Below are positions 18,193 to 29,187 of a stretch of 64,000 nt of DNA, piece by piece. The DNA lies in contig JAFKFM010000008.1 in NCBI GenBank assembly GCA_017308135.1, forward strand, positions 744,001 to 808,000, given 5' to 3'. The notes beneath the pieces are model-generated. The model ran no database searches. It was not told where the DNA came from and was given only the letters and a program-made list of their open reading frames with translations. How positions within the stretch are numbered: position 1 is the first letter of the stretch; the number at the start of each line of letters is the position of its first letter. Position numbers and translations under genes: made by a program. The stretch is from Alphaproteobacteria bacterium (GTDB taxonomy: Bacteria > Pseudomonadota > Alphaproteobacteria > CACIAM-22H2).

Positions 18193-21100
18193 TTACGGCG
18201 TCGAGCTTTGCTGCGCCGTGATCGCGTGCTGGCTGAGCAGATCGTCGATCGAGGTCTGCACGCCGACCAGCAACACGCCCCATTCCGGCGTCGCGGAGCC
18301 TTCGCTCGTCACCCCGATATAGGTGCCGCCCGCACCCGCGTCGTATTGCGCGGTCAGCATCGCCGCCCAATCCGCGGGCACGTCGGCGCCGAACAACGCC
18401 GTGACGTCGATCGTATCCTCGGCCGCCTGGAAGCCGACGACGGTGTCGGGCGCATCGCCCGCCCCTTCGTCGATCGCCGTGACGACGACATTGTCGTGCA
18501 CGTAGTCCTGAAGGTTCCAATTGCCCGACAACACGCCGGGGCCGGCCGAATGCTCGGCCTCGCCGTAGAGATCGATCGTGTGCGTGGCTTGCGTGACGCC
18601 GCCGAAGCCGTCGTCGACTTGGTAGACGAAGCTCTGCGGCCCCACGGCGTTGCCGCTGGGCTGATAGTTGAAGCTGCCGTCGGCGTTGAGCGTCAGCAGG
18701 CCGTCGGCCGGCCCCGAGATCAGCGAGAAAGTCAGCGCGTCGTCTTCCGCGTCGCTCGCCAGGATCTGGCCCGTGATCGGCCCTTGCGAGAGCAAGGCCG
18801 TTTCGTGGCTCGGGGAGTCGATCACCGGCGCGTCGTTCGGCGTGACTGTGATCTCGACCCAGCGTTGTTCCGATTGCGCGTTGAAATACGCGGTCACCAG
18901 GAACCGGTCGGTGCCGGTGAAGCCGTCGTTCGGCGTATAGACGAACGTGCCGTCGGGATTGAACGACAGCGTGCCGTTCGAGGCCCAGGAATCCTGGGTG
19001 TACGCCGTGCCGTCGGCGCTGCCGCCGATATAGCCGGACAGCGTGTGACCGCTATCGGTCGTCAGGCCTTGCGTCCAGATCATCTGATCGACGACCGACG
19101 ACACGTAGATGCTGGGCGCTTCCAGCGTGACGATGCCGCCGTCGGCGTCGGTGACCGTGTAGGAGAACGTATCCCAGCCGTAATAATTGGCGTTGGGCGT
19201 GTAGATGAAGTCGCCGTTCGCGTCGAGCGTGACCGTGCCGTGCGCCGCCTGTCGCGCGACCGCGAAGGCGAGGTCCTGGCGCGCGGTTTCGACGTCGCTG
19301 ACGAGCGCCGCGCCCGTCTCCGGATTGACGCCGAGATTGCCGCTATACGTCGTGTCTTCCGCGATCGCGATATGGGTGTAGTTGCTGCCGGTCGGCAGAT
19401 CGTTGACCGGCGTGATCGTGAAGGTGAGCAGCACCGGCTCGGACACGAAGCCTTCCTTGTCGGTCAGGCGCATATGCACCGTCGCCGTGCCGTACCAATC
19501 GGGGTCAGGGCGGAAGGAGAACGTGCCGTCGAGCGCGATGTCGAGATAGCCTTCCGCGAGATACGCGTTCTCGCCCGGCGCGTCGATCCACCAGTAATCG
19601 GTGCCCATTTCGCCGCCGTCGGGATCGTAGCCTTCGAGCTTGCCGGTGATCACCGTATCCTCGGTGCCCGTGAAGCTCTGCGGCCAAGTGACCGGCGGGT
19701 CGCCGACATTGGCGACCGCGATCGTCGACGTCAGCGTCGACGAAGCGCCCGTCGTATCCGTGACGACATAGGTGAAGCTGACATTGCCGTAGTAATCGGC
19801 CGGCGGCGTGAACGTGAAGGTGCCGTCGTTGTTCAGCGTGAATTCGCCGATATCGGGCCCGTCGACCAGCGTGAATCCGGCGATGCCGCCGCCGTCCGGG
19901 TCGCGGGCGTCGACACGGCCGGAGATCGTCGTGTCCTCCAGCATGCCGAAGTTCAACTGATCGACGCGCGGGCCGTCGTCGACCGGCAGGATGTCGATCA
20001 CGACGGGAATTTGCGTGCCCACGCCGTTCGCGTCCCACAGGATCAGCGAAAGATCGGCCGTGCCGTTGGCGTCCGCGTTCGGGGTGAAGGTCAGCGACTG
20101 ACCGTCGGCCGACCAAGCGTAGCTGCCCAAGGGCGAGCTCCACGTGCCCGACGACACGCCGAACGCCAAGCCGTCGGGATTGACGACGTTGACCGGGAAG
20201 GTGATCGGGCCGGAATCCTCGTCGATCGTGATGTGGATCGGATCGAGGCGCGGCACGTCGATCACCGAGGCGACCGCCAGCGAGATCGTCTGCGTTTGCG
20301 TGGCGCCGTACACGTCGGTCAACGTGATCTGGAAGCTGTCGTTGCCGTGATAATTCTCGGCCGGCGTGAAGACGAAATTGCCGTTGGGCCCCAGCATCAG
20401 CGTGCCGTGATCGGGGCCGTCGGCCAGCGCGTAGGTGAAGGCGTGGCCCTCGGGATCGACGATCCCGAGATTGCCGTTGAGGACGGTGTCCTCGTCCAGC
20501 GCGAACGACGTGTTGGTGGCGACCGGCGCGTCGTTGTCGCCGACCAGCGTCAGCGACACGGTCGCGGTGGCCGTACCGCCCTTCCCGTCCGACACGACAT
20601 AGGTGAAGGCGTCGGTGCCGTCGTAACCGTTGGCGGGCGTGTAGACGAAGCTGCCATTGGGCGCGATCGTCACCGTGCCGTGCGACGGGCCGCCATTCGC
20701 GGCCAGGGCGAAGGTCAGCGCGTCGCCGTCCACGTCCTGTCCGGTCAGCGTGCCGGCGACCGGCGCGCTGTTGAGCGATACGGCGTCGAAACCGACGGTG
20801 GTCGGCGCGTCGTTGACCGCGGCGACCTGGATCGTCTGCACGACGTTGGTCACGCCGCCATGGCCGTCGCTGACTTGGTAGACGAACGTGTCGGTGCCGT
20901 TGTAGTTCGCCGACGGCGCGTAGGTGTAGCTGCCGTCCGACGCGAAGGTCAGCGCGCCATGCGTCGGCGCCGACACCAGCGTGTAGCTCAGCGCGTCGCC
21001 GTCCAAGTCGGTCGCGATCACGCGGCCGGTGACGACCGTATCTTCGATCCCGGCGATCGGCGCCGTATTGGCGACCGGCGCGTCGTTGACGGCGGCGAGA

Positions 21101-24100
21101 TTGATCGTGACGGTCGCGGTGGTGATGCCGCCGTTGCCGTCCGACACGCGATAGGTGAACGAGTCCGTGCCGTTGTAGTTGGCGTGCGGCACGTAGGTGT
21201 AGCTGCCATCGGCCGCCATCGTGACCGTGCCGTGCGCCGGCCGGCCCGAAGCGGGCACCGAGAAGGTCAGATTGTCGCCCTCGATATCCGTCGCCGTCAC
21301 CTGGCCGATGATCGCCGTATCTTCGGTGCCAGCGACCGTTGCGTTCGGCGCGACCGGCGCGTCGTTGACGCTGGCGACGCTGATCGCCACGGTCTGCGTG
21401 ACCGTGCCGCCATTGCCGTCGCTGACCGTGTAGGTGAACGTGTCGGTGCCGTGATAATTCGCGGCCGGCGTGTAGAGATACGTGCCGTCCGGCTGCAGGT
21501 CGAGCGTGCCATGCGTCGGCCCTTGGCCCGGCGCCAGCGCGAAGGTCAGCGTATCGCCATCCGCGTCGTTCGCCACCAAGCGCCCGGCGAGGACCGTATC
21601 CTCGTTGACCGCCAGCGCGGTCGTGCCCGCGACCGGCGCATCGTTGACGCCCGCGACGTTGAGCGTGACCGTCGCCGTGGCGAAGCCGCCCTTGCCGTCG
21701 CTGACTTGATAGGTGAACGAGTCCGTGCCGCTATAGTTCGCGGCCGGCACATAGGTGAACGAGCCGTCGAGATTGAGCGTCAACGCGCCGTGCTGAGGCG
21801 CGCCGTCGGCGGCGAGCGAGTAGCTGAGCGCGTCGCCATCCACATCGGTCGCGGCGAGCTGACCGGCGATCACATGATCCTCGGTGCCGTTCAGATCCTG
21901 GCCTTGCGTCGCCGGCGTGTCGTTCACCGCCGCGATATCGAGCGCCACGGTCTTGGTCGCCGTGCCGCCATTGCCGTCGTTGACCTGATAAGTGAACGAG
22001 TCCGTGCCGTTGAAATTCGCGGCAGGCACATAGGTGTAGCTGCCGTCGGGCTGGATCGTCAGCGTGCCGTGCGCGGGAGCACCACCGGGGGCCAGCGCGA
22101 AGGTCAGCGCGTCGCCATCGACGTCGCTCGCGGTCAAACGGCCGGCGAGCGTCGTGTCTTCGGTGCCCGACGCGCTGACGGTCAGCGCGATCGGCGCGTC
22201 GTTCACCGGATCGACGACGATCTTCAGCGAGCCCGAGGTCTCGGCGCCCCACGCGTCGCGCGCGTGATAATAGACGTCGAGCTGGCCGTTCCAATCGGCG
22301 TTCGGCACGAAGGTGAACGAGCCGTCGGGGTTGAACGACAACTGGCCGTTCGACGCGTCGTAGCCGAACGGCAGGTAATACGTGATCGCATCGCCGTCGG
22401 GATCGGTCGCCGACAGCTGGCCGGAGATCGCGTTGTCTTCCTGGCCCGTCGCGGTCGTCGGCGTCGTGACCGGCGCGTCGTTGACCGGCGTGACGGTGAA
22501 GGAAACGGTGCCGATCGTCGTGGCGCCGTTGGCATCCGTCACCGCGACCTGGAAGCTGTCGTTCCCGGCGAAATTCGGATTCGGCACGTAGGTGTAGGTG
22601 CCGTTGGCACCCAGCACGACCGTGCCGTTCTGCGGCGCGCCGCCGTCGGCGATCGCGACCGTGAGCGTATCGCCATCGACATCGCCGTATTGAAGCACGC
22701 CGGCGGAACCGGCGCCTTCCGCGATCGTGATCGATTTGTCGTTGAACCACGGCGCGTCGTTGACCGGGGTCAGATGAATATAAATGCGGCTTTGCACCGT
22801 CTCACCCGACGGATCGCTGACCGTGTAGTCGAAATAGGCGACCGGACCGTCGGCGTTCGCCGCGGGCGTATAAACATAGGTGCCGTCGGGATTGAGCGTC
22901 AGCCCCGCGGGCGGCGCGCCGACCAGCGCGAAGGTCAATTGATCGCCGTCGATGTCGGAACCCGGCAACGTGCCGGACATCACGATATCTTCGGTGCCTT
23001 GCAGGATCGTGTAGGCCGAGGCTTCGGGCGAATCGTTGACCGGTGCCACCATCACGTTGACGACGCCGCGCGTCACACCGCCATTGCCGTCCGACACTTC
23101 GTAGGCGAAGGAATCCGAGCCGTTGAAGTTCGGCGCCGGCGTGTAGCTGAACGAGCCGTCGGGATTGAGCGTGACCGTGCCGTGCGCCGGGGCGCCATCC
23201 GACGCCAGCGCGAAGCTCAGCGCGTCGCCGTCGACATCGGTCGCCGCGACCTGACCGGTGATCGCGGGCGCGTCTTCCTGGCCGTTGGCCGTCGTCGGCT
23301 GCGCGACCGGCGCGTCGTTGACCGACGCGACCGAGATCGTGACCGTGCCGGTGGTCGTGCCGCCGTTCCCGTCGCTGACCGTGTAGGTGAAGCTATCGGC
23401 GCCATGATAATTCGCGGCCGGCGTATACGCGTAAGTGCCGTCGGCGTTCAGCGTGACGGTGCCGTGCGCCGGCGCGCCGTTCGCGGCCAGCGCGAAGCTC
23501 AGCGCGTCGCCGTCCACATCATGCGCGGTGACGCGGCCGAACAACGGCTCATCCTCGTCGGTCTGCGCGGTCGAATTGGTCGTCGTCGGCGCGTCGTTGA
23601 TCGCCGCGACATTGACCGAGACCGTGCCCGTGACCGTGCCGCCCTTCCCGTCGCTGACGGTATAGGTGAAGCTATCGGTGCCGTTGTAGTTCGCGGCCGG
23701 CGTGTAGACGAACGTGCCGTCCGGATTGAACGTGACGGCGCCGTGGGCCGGACCGCCATTCGACGCGAGGCCGAAGGTCAGCGTGTCGCCGTCCACGTCG
23801 TGACCGGTGACCTGCCCCGAGATCGTGCCGTCCTCGTTGCCCGAGACGATCGCGCCCGACGTCGTCGGCGCGTCGTTGGCCGGGCTGATCGACACGGTGA
23901 TCGCACCGGTGACCGTGCCGCCCTTCCCGTCCGACACCGTGTAGGTGAAGGAGTCGTTGCCGTTGAAATCGGCGGCGGGCGTGTAGGTGTAACTGCCGTT
24001 CGGGTTGATCGTGACGGTGCCGTGCGCGGGGCCGCCATTCGCGGCGAGACCGAAGGTCAGCGCGTCGCCGTCCACATCGTTCCCGGCGAGTTGACCGGTG

Positions 24101-27100
24101 ACGACCGTATCTTCAGCACCCGAAGCCGTGCCGCCCGTCGTCGTCGGCGCATCGTTGACCGACGCGACATTGACCACGATCGTGCCGGTGGCGGTACCGC
24201 CCTTGCCGTCGCTGACCGTGTAGGTGAACGCGTCGGTGCCGTGATAATTCGCCGCGGGCGTATAGGTGTAGCTGCCGTCCGGCGCGATCGTGACCGTGCC
24301 ATGGGCGGGCGCGCCGTTCTGCGCCAGCGAGAACGTCAGCGGATCGCCGTTGGGATCCTGCGCGACCAGCTGGCCGGTCGTGGCGGAATCTTCCGTGCCA
24401 TCGACGACGCCGCCGGCCGTGACCGGATCGAGATTCACTTCGTCCACGACGACCGAGGCGCTGTCGCTGCCAGTCGTCGTGCTGGTGCCGTCCTTCGCCG
24501 TGGCGGTCGCGGTCACGTCCAGCGTGCCCGTGAAGCCCGGCGGCGTGGTCAGCGACAGCGTGCCGAGCTGCGATGGCGTCAGCGAATACGAACCGTCGCC
24601 GTTCGGCGCGATCGTGTTGCCGTTGGCGTCCTTCAGCACCGAACCGGCGGGAATGCCGGTCAGCGTCACGCCGGTGATCGTCTCGCTGCCGTCGCGATCG
24701 GACGGCGACGCGCTGACATTCAGCGGATAGGTGCTGGTCGAATTGTTCTCGGCCGTCCACGCCGTGGTCGTGTTCACATCGTTGAAATCGTTGTCGCCGC
24801 CCCCGGCCAGATCTTCCCAGTTCTGGTTGCCGGGATTGCCGTTGTCGATGACCTGGACGAAGCCGCCCGCGTTCAACACCGGCTTGTCGAACAACACGTT
24901 GGCGCCGTTGCCTGTCAGCGTGTTGCCTTGCGCGTCGGTCGCGATCCACTTGCCATCGGAACCCTGGCTGAAGGTGATCGCTTCGCCGTTCTGGATTTCG
25001 CCGGGGTTGTTGTTCGAGCCGTTCGGGATCACGAAGAAGCCGACGCGATCGGCATCGAGGCCCGCGATCGTCGCGGTCTGCCCGACCGTCGCGTTCATGT
25101 TCGCCCAGATGATGCCGCCGCTGACCGGCTGGCCGGAATCGTTCAGTACGTAATAGCCGTAGCTGTTGTTGTAGCCGGCCGAACCGCCATGATTGGTGAC
25201 GGTGACGCCGCTGGTGCCGTCGTTCACGCTCGGCGTGCCGAAGCCGATATCGACATTCGGCACGTCGGCGACCGCCGCCACATCGACGGAAACCGTCGCG
25301 GTCGTCGTGCCGCCATTGCCGTCGCTGACTTGGTAGGTGAACGAGTCCGTCCCCGCCCAATCGGCATCCGGCGTGTAGGTGTAGGAACCGTCCGGATTGA
25401 CCGTGACACTGCCATGTGCCGGGCCGCCATTGTCGGCCAGCGTGAAAGTCAGCGCGTCGCCATCCACATCCGTCGCAGTCAATTGACCGGTGACGACGTT
25501 GTCTTCGGCGCCCGAAGCGGTGGTGTTCGCCGCGACCGGCGTATCGTTGACCGCCGCGACGTTGACCGAGACGGTGCCCGTGATCGTGCCGCCGTTACCG
25601 TCCGAGACGGTGTAGGTGAAGCTGTCCGTGCCGTTGAAGTTCGCGGCCGGCGTGTAGCTGAACGACCCGTCGGGATTCATGGTGACGGTACCGTTGGCCG
25701 GCGCGCCATCGACCGCGAAGCTCAGCGCATCGCCATCCACATCATGGCCGGTGACTTGACCGGCGATCGAACCGTCTTCCTGGCCCGCGAGCGTCGCGCC
25801 CGAGGTGGTCGGGGCATCGTTCACGTTGGCGACGTTGAACGAAACGGTACCGACCGTCGTGCCGCCCTGCCCGTCGCTCACCGTATAGTGGAAGCTATCG
25901 CGGCCGACATAGTTCGCGTCCGGAACATAGGTGTACGTGCCGTCCGGATTGATCGTCACGGTCCCATGGGTCGGGCCGCTGCCGTCGCGCAACGCGAAGC
26001 TCAACGCGTCGCCGTCCGTGTCGGAGGCGATCAACGTGCCCGTCACGCTGCGGTCTTCCAACGTCTCGACATGACCGCCGATCGTGATCGGATTGTCGTT
26101 GGCGTCCGCCCCGAAAGTCACCATCACGGTGCCGAGAGTCTGCGTGCCCCGGCCGTCATCGACCGCGTAAACGAATTCGACCGTACCCGTGAACCCGGGA
26201 TTGGGTACCAGCACGAAGGTGCCGTCGGGGTTGATCGTCAACGACGCGTAATTCGCGTCGGGCGCATCGTCGGGATTCTCGAACTGGAACGCGCCGAAGG
26301 TCAGCGTGTCGCCTTGCGCATCGACGCCGACCAAGCGGCCCGAGACGGCCTCGTCCGTACCGGCCGAAACCAGCGTCAATTCCGGCGTATTCGGCGCGTA
26401 ATTCCAGGAATCGCTGCCTGCAACATTCATCACGCCGGTCGTGACGCCGCCTCGCCCGTCGTCGATCGTGAAGCTGAACGTGTCGCCGCCGGGCGGGATC
26501 GGCCCGTTCGGAACATAGGTGTAGGTGCCGTCCGTATTGACGGTAACAGTGCCGTAAGCCGGCGCGCCATCCGGCGCCAGCGCGAAAGTCAGCGCATCGC
26601 CATCGGCATCGACGCCGCCAAGCGTTCCGACGATCGTGTTATCGGCGCCGAACAGGTAAACCCCGCCCGCCGCGATCGGATCGGTGTTGGGCGCGGCCAT
26701 CACCTCGATCGAGAAGACGCCTTGCGTCGTTCCGCCATTTCCGTCGTTGACGGTGTACACGAACGAGTCCGAACCGACATAGTCGGCGGCGGGCGTGTAG
26801 CTGAACGTTCCGTCCGGATTGACCGTCACGGTGCCGTGCGCGGGACCGCCGTTCTGCGCCAGACCGAAGGTCAGCGCATCGCCGTCGATGTCGTCGCCGC
26901 GAAGACGCAGATTGAGGGTGGTGTCCTCGACGATGCTGGCCGAGCCACCGGCGGTCGTCGGCGCATCGTTCACGGCCGCGACGTCGAGCGTGATCGTGCC
27001 CGTCGTCGTGCCGCCGTTGCCGTCGCTCACCGTATAGGTGAAGCTGTCGGTGCCGTTGAAATTCGCCGCCGGCGTATACGAATAAGAACCGTCCGAATTC

Positions 27101-29187
27101 ACCGTGACGACGCCGTTTGCCGGACCGCCGTTCGGCGCGAGCGCGTAGGTCAGCGCATCGCCATCGACATCGGTGGCGGCGAGCTGGCCCGCGATCGTGT
27201 TGTCTTCGCTGCCCGGCACCGTCACGTCGGCCGTCACCGGCGCATCGTTGACGGCGGCGACGTCGACCGAGATCGTGCCGGTGGACGTACCGCCATTCCC
27301 GTCGCTCACCGTATAGGTGAAGCTGTCGGTGCCGTTGAAGTTCGCGGCGGGCGTATAGGTGTAGCTACCGTCCGGATTGACCGTGACCGTGCCGTTCGTC
27401 GGCGCACCGTTCGGCGCCAGACCGAAGGTCAGCGCATCGCCATCGACGTCCGTCGCGGTCAATTGACCGGTGACGACGTTGTCTTCGGCGCCCGAAGCGA
27501 TGGTGTTCGCCGCGACCGGCGCGTCATTGACCGCCGCGACATTGACCGAGACCGTGCCCGTCGTCGTGCCGCCGTTCCCGTCGGAGACGGTGTAAGTGAA
27601 GCTGTCGGTGCCGTTAAAGTTTGCGGCGGGCGTGTAGCTGAACGACCCGTCCGGGTTCATCGTCACGGTGCCGTTGGCCGGCGCGCCATCGACCGCGAAG
27701 CTCAGCGCATCGCCATCGACATCGTGGCCGGTGACTTGGCCCGCGATCGTGCCGTCTTCCTGACCCGCGAGCGTCGCGCCCGAAGTGGTCGGCGCATCGT
27801 TCGTCGGATCGACGGTGACGCTGATCGAGCCCGTCGTCACGCCACCGTTACCGTCGCTCACCGTATAGGTGAAGCTGTCGGTGCCGTTGAAGTTCGCGGC
27901 GGGCGTATAGGTGTAGCTGCCGTTCGGATTGATCGTGACCGTGCCGTTGGTCGGACCGCCGTTGGGTGCCAGACCGAAGGTCAGCGCGTCGCCATCCACA
28001 TCGGTCGCGGCGAGTTGGCCAGTGACCACCGTATCTTCGTCGCCGTTCGCCATGCCGCCAGCGGTCGTCGGCGCATCGTTGACCGCCGCAACGTTCACGG
28101 AGACCGTGCCCGTCGTCGTGCCGCCATTGCCGTCGCTCACCGTATAGGTGAACGAGTCCGTGCCGTTGAAGTTCGGCGCGGGCGTGTAGCTAAACGACCC
28201 GTCGGGGTTCATCGTCACGACGCCGTTGGTCGGCGCGCCATCGACCGCGAAGCTCAGCGCGTCGCCGTCGATATCCACGCCCGTCACTTGGCCCGCGATC
28301 GTGCCGTCTTCCTGGCCCGCGAGGATCGCGCCCGAAGTGGTCGGCGCATCGTTCGTCGGATCGACGGTGACGCTGATCGAGCCCGTCGTCACGCCACCGT
28401 TACCGTCGCTCACCGTATAGGTGAAGCTGTCGGTGCCGTTGAAGTTCGCCGCCGGCGTGTAGGTGTAGCTGCCGTCCGGGCTGACCATGACGGTGCCGTT
28501 CGTCGGCGCACCATTCGGCGCCAGACCGAAGGTCAGCGTGTCGCCGTCCACATCGGCGGCCGCGAGTTGGCCGGTAACCGAACCATCTTCCGCGACATCG
28601 GCCGTGCCGCCAGCCGTCGTCGGCGCATCGTTGACCGCCGCGACGTTCACGGAGACCGTGCCCGTCGTCGTGCCGCCGTTCCCGTCGGAGACGGTGTAAG
28701 TGAAGCTGTCGGTGCCGTTGAAGTTCGGCGCGGGCGTGTAGGTGAACGTGCCATCCGGATTGAACGTGACCGCACCGTTGGACGGCGCACCATCGACCGC
28801 GAAGCTCAGCGCATCGCCGTCGATATCCATGCCCGTCACTTGGCCCGCGATCGAACCATCTTCCTGGCCCGCGAGCGTCGCGCCCGAAGTGGTCGGTGCA
28901 TCGTTCGCCGGATCGACGATGATCGAGATCGAACCGGTGGTGACGCCACCATTCCCGTCGCTCACCGTATAGGTGAAGCTGTCGGTGCCGTTGAAGTTCG
29001 CGGCCGGCGTATAGCTATACGAACCGTCCGGGTTAACCGTGACCGTGCCATTCGTCGGCGCGCCGTTCGGCGCGAGGCCGAAGGTCAGCGCGTCGCCATC
29101 GACATCCGCACCAGCCAACTGGCCGGTGACCACCGTGTCTTCGTCGCCGTTCGCCGTGCCGCCCGAGGTCGTCGGCGCGTCGTTCAC
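18193..29187 (-). CDS. Giant tandem-95 repeat adhesin, C-terminal part with type I secretion signal
   Basis: This open frame of 3,664 codons is the downstream part of the giant adhesin gene, not a separate gene. Its first codon, GTG at 29187, lies inside a repeat and has no ribosome-binding context. It contains about 35 Ig/cadherin-like repeats of 90-95 residues, starting NDAP and ending in a GTDSFTYTVSDGNGG-like segment. About 1,305 residues in, near 24740-25265, is a DUF4114-like domain with the hallmark WEDLAGGGDNDFNDV. The last 115 residues lack repeats and resemble the C-terminal target domain of type I secretion substrates, with DTVVGFQAAEDTIDVTALF. Repeats near its N-terminal end are almost identical; those near the C-terminal end are diverged. 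It is in the same frame as the segment starting at 33900, but a 465-bp stretch between them is out of frame. Confidence 0.85.
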   Translation of the reverse strand: MNDAPTTSGGTANGDEDTVVTGQLAGADVDGDALTFGLAPNGAPTNGTVTVNPDGSYSYTPAANFNGTDSFTYTVSDGNGGVTTGSISIIVDPANDAPTTSGATLAGQEDGSIAGQVTGMDIDGDALSFAVDGAPSNGAVTFNPDGTFTYTPAPNFNGTDSFTYTVSDGNGGTTTGTVSVNVAAVNDAPTTAGGTADVAEDGSVTGQLAAADVDGDTLTFGLAPNGAPTNGTVMVSPDGSYTYTPAANFNGTDSFTYTVSDGNGGVTTGSISVTVDPTNDAPTTSGAILAGQEDGTIAGQVTGVDIDGDALSFAVDGAPTNGVVTMNPDGSFSYTPAPNFNGTDSFTYTVSDGNGGTTTGTVSVNVAAVNDAPTTAGGMANGDEDTVVTGQLAATDVDGDALTFGLAPNGGPTNGTVTINPNGSYTYTPAANFNGTDSFTYTVSDGNGGVTTGSISVTVDPTNDAPTTSGATLAGQEDGTIAGQVTGHDVDGDALSFAVDGAPANGTVTMNPDGSFSYTPAANFNGTDSFTYTVSDGNGGTTTGTVSVNVAAVNDAPVAANTIASGAEDNVVTGQLTATDVDGDALTFGLAPNGAPTNGTVTVNPDGSYTYTPAANFNGTDSFTYTVSDGNGGTSTGTISVDVAAVNDAPVTADVTVPGSEDNTIAGQLAATDVDGDALTYALAPNGGPANGVVTVNSDGSYSYTPAANFNGTDSFTYTVSDGNGGTTTGTITLDVAAVNDAPTTAGGSASIVEDTTLNLRLRGDDIDGDALTFGLAQNGGPAHGTVTVNPDGTFSYTPAADYVGSDSFVYTVNDGNGGTTQGVFSIEVMAAPNTDPIAAGGVYLFGADNTIVGTLGGVDADGDALTFALAPDGAPAYGTVTVNTDGTYTYVPNGPIPPGGDTFSFTIDDGRGGVTTGVMNVAGSDSWNYAPNTPELTLVSAGTDEAVSGRLVGVDAQGDTLTFGAFQFENPDDAPDANYASLTINPDGTFVLVPNPGFTGTVEFVYAVDDGRGTQTLGTVMVTFGADANDNPITIGGHVETLEDRSVTGTLIASDTDGDALSFALRDGSGPTHGTVTINPDGTYTYVPDANYVGRDSFHYTVSDGQGGTTVGTVSFNVANVNDAPTTSGATLAGQEDGSIAGQVTGHDVDGDALSFAVDGAPANGTVTMNPDGSFSYTPAANFNGTDSFTYTVSDGNGGTITGTVSVNVAAVNDTPVAANTTASGAEDNVVTGQLTATDVDGDALTFTLADNGGPAHGSVTVNPDGSYTYTPDADWAGTDSFTYQVSDGNGGTTTATVSVDVAAVADVPNVDIGFGTPSVNDGTSGVTVTNHGGSAGYNNSYGYYVLNDSGQPVSGGIIWANMNATVGQTATIAGLDADRVGFFVIPNGSNNNPGEIQNGEAITFSQGSDGKWIATDAQGNTLTGNGANVLFDKPVLNAGGFVQVIDNGNPGNQNWEDLAGGGDNDFNDVNTTTAWTAENNSTSTYPLNVSASPSDRDGSETITGVTLTGIPAGSVLKDANGNTIAPNGDGSYSLTPSQLGTLSLTTPPGFTGTLDVTATATAKDGTSTTTGSDSASVVVDEVNLDPVTAGGVVDGTEDSATTGQLVAQDPNGDPLTFSLAQNGAPAHGTVTIAPDGSYTYTPAANYHGTDAFTYTVSDGKGGTATGTIVVNVASVNDAPTTTGGTASGAEDTVVTGQLAGNDVDGDALTFGLAANGGPAHGTVTINPNGSYTYTPAADFNGNDSFTYTVSDGKGGTVTGAITVSISPANDAPTTSGAIVSGNEDGTISGQVTGHDVDGDTLTFGLASNGGPAHGAVTFNPDGTFVYTPAANYNGTDSFTYTVSDGKGGTVTGTVSVNVAAINDAPTTTNSTAQTDEDEPLFGRVTAHDVDGDALSFALAANGAPAHGTVTLNADGTYAYTPAANYHGADSFTYTVSDGNGGTTTGTVTISVASVNDAPVAQPTTANGQEDAPAITGQVAATDVDGDALSFALASDGAPAHGTVTLNPDGSFSYTPAPNFNGSDSFAYEVSDGNGGVTRGVVNVMVAPVNDSPEASAYTILQGTEDIVMSGTLPGSDIDGDQLTFALVGAPPAGLTLNPDGTYVYTPAANADGPVAYFDYTVSDPSGETVQSRIYIHLTPVNDAPWFNDKSITIAEGAGSAGVLQYGDVDGDTLTVAIADGGAPQNGTVVLGANGTYTYVPNPNFAGNDSFQVAVTDANGATTIGTVSFTVTPVNDAPVTTPTTATGQEDNAISGQLSATDPDGDAITYYLPFGYDASNGQLSFNPDGSFTFVPNADWNGQLDVYYHARDAWGAETSGSLKIVVDPVNDAPIALTVSASGTEDTTLAGRLTASDVDGDALTFALAPGGAPAHGTLTIQPDGSYTYVPAANFNGTDSFTYQVNDGNGGTATKTVALDIAAVNDTPATQGQDLNGTEDHVIAGQLAATDVDGDALSYSLAADGAPQHGALTLNLDGSFTYVPAANYSGTDSFTYQVSDGKGGFATATVTLNVAGVNDAPVAGTTALAVNEDTVLAGRLVANDADGDTLTFALAPGQGPTHGTLDLQPDGTYLYTPAANYHGTDTFTYTVSDGNGGTVTQTVAISVASVNDAPVAPNATVAGTEDTAIIGQVTATDIEGDNLTFSVPASGRPAHGTVTMAADGSYTYVPHANYNGTDSFTYRVSDGNGGITTATVTINLAAVNDAPVANTAPIAGIEDTVVTGRVIATDLDGDALSYTLVSAPTHGALTFASDGSYTYAPSANYNGTDTFVYQVSDGHGGVTNVVQTIQVAAVNDAPTTVGFDAVSLNSAPVAGTLTGQDVDGDALTFALAANGGPSHGTVTIAPNGSFVYTPANGYDGTDAFTYVVSDGKGGTATATVSLTLVGDNDAPVATNTSFALDEDTVLNGNLGIVDPEGHAFTYALADGPDHGTLMLGPNGNFVFTPAENYHGNDSFQITLTDVYGATQTQTISLAVASVIDVPRLDPIHITIDEDSGPITFPVNVVNPDGLAFGVSSGTWSSPLGSYAWSADGQSLTFTPNADANGTADLSLILWDANGVGTQIPVVIDILPVDDGPRVDQLNFGMLEDTTISGRVDARDPDGGGIAGFTLVDGPDIGEFTLNNDGTFTFTPPADYYGNVSFTYVVTDTTGASSTLTSTIAVANVGDPPVTWPQSFTGTEDTVITGKLEGYDPDGGEMGTDYWWIDAPGENAYLAEGYLDIALDGTFSFRPDPDWYGTATVHMRLTDKEGFVSEPVLLTFTITPVNDLPTGSNYTHIAIAEDTTYSGNLGVNPETGAALVSDVETARQDLAFAVARQAAHGTVTLDANGDFIYTPNANYYGWDTFSYTVTDADGGIVTLEAPSIYVSSVVDQMIWTQGLTTDSGHTLSGYIGGSADGTAYTQDSWASNGTLSFNPDGTFVYTPNDGFTGTDRFLVTAYFNAQSEQRWVEITVTPNDAPVIDSPSHETALLSQGPITGQILASDAEDDALTFSLISGPADGLLTLNADGSFNYQPSGNAVGPQSFVYQVDDGFGGVTQATHTIDLYGEAEHSAGPGVLSGNWNLQDYVHDNVVVTAIDEGAGDAPDTVVGFQAAEDTIDVTALFGADVPADWAAMLTAQYDAGAGGTYIGVTSEGSATPEWGVLLVGVQTSIDDLLSQHAITAQQSSTP

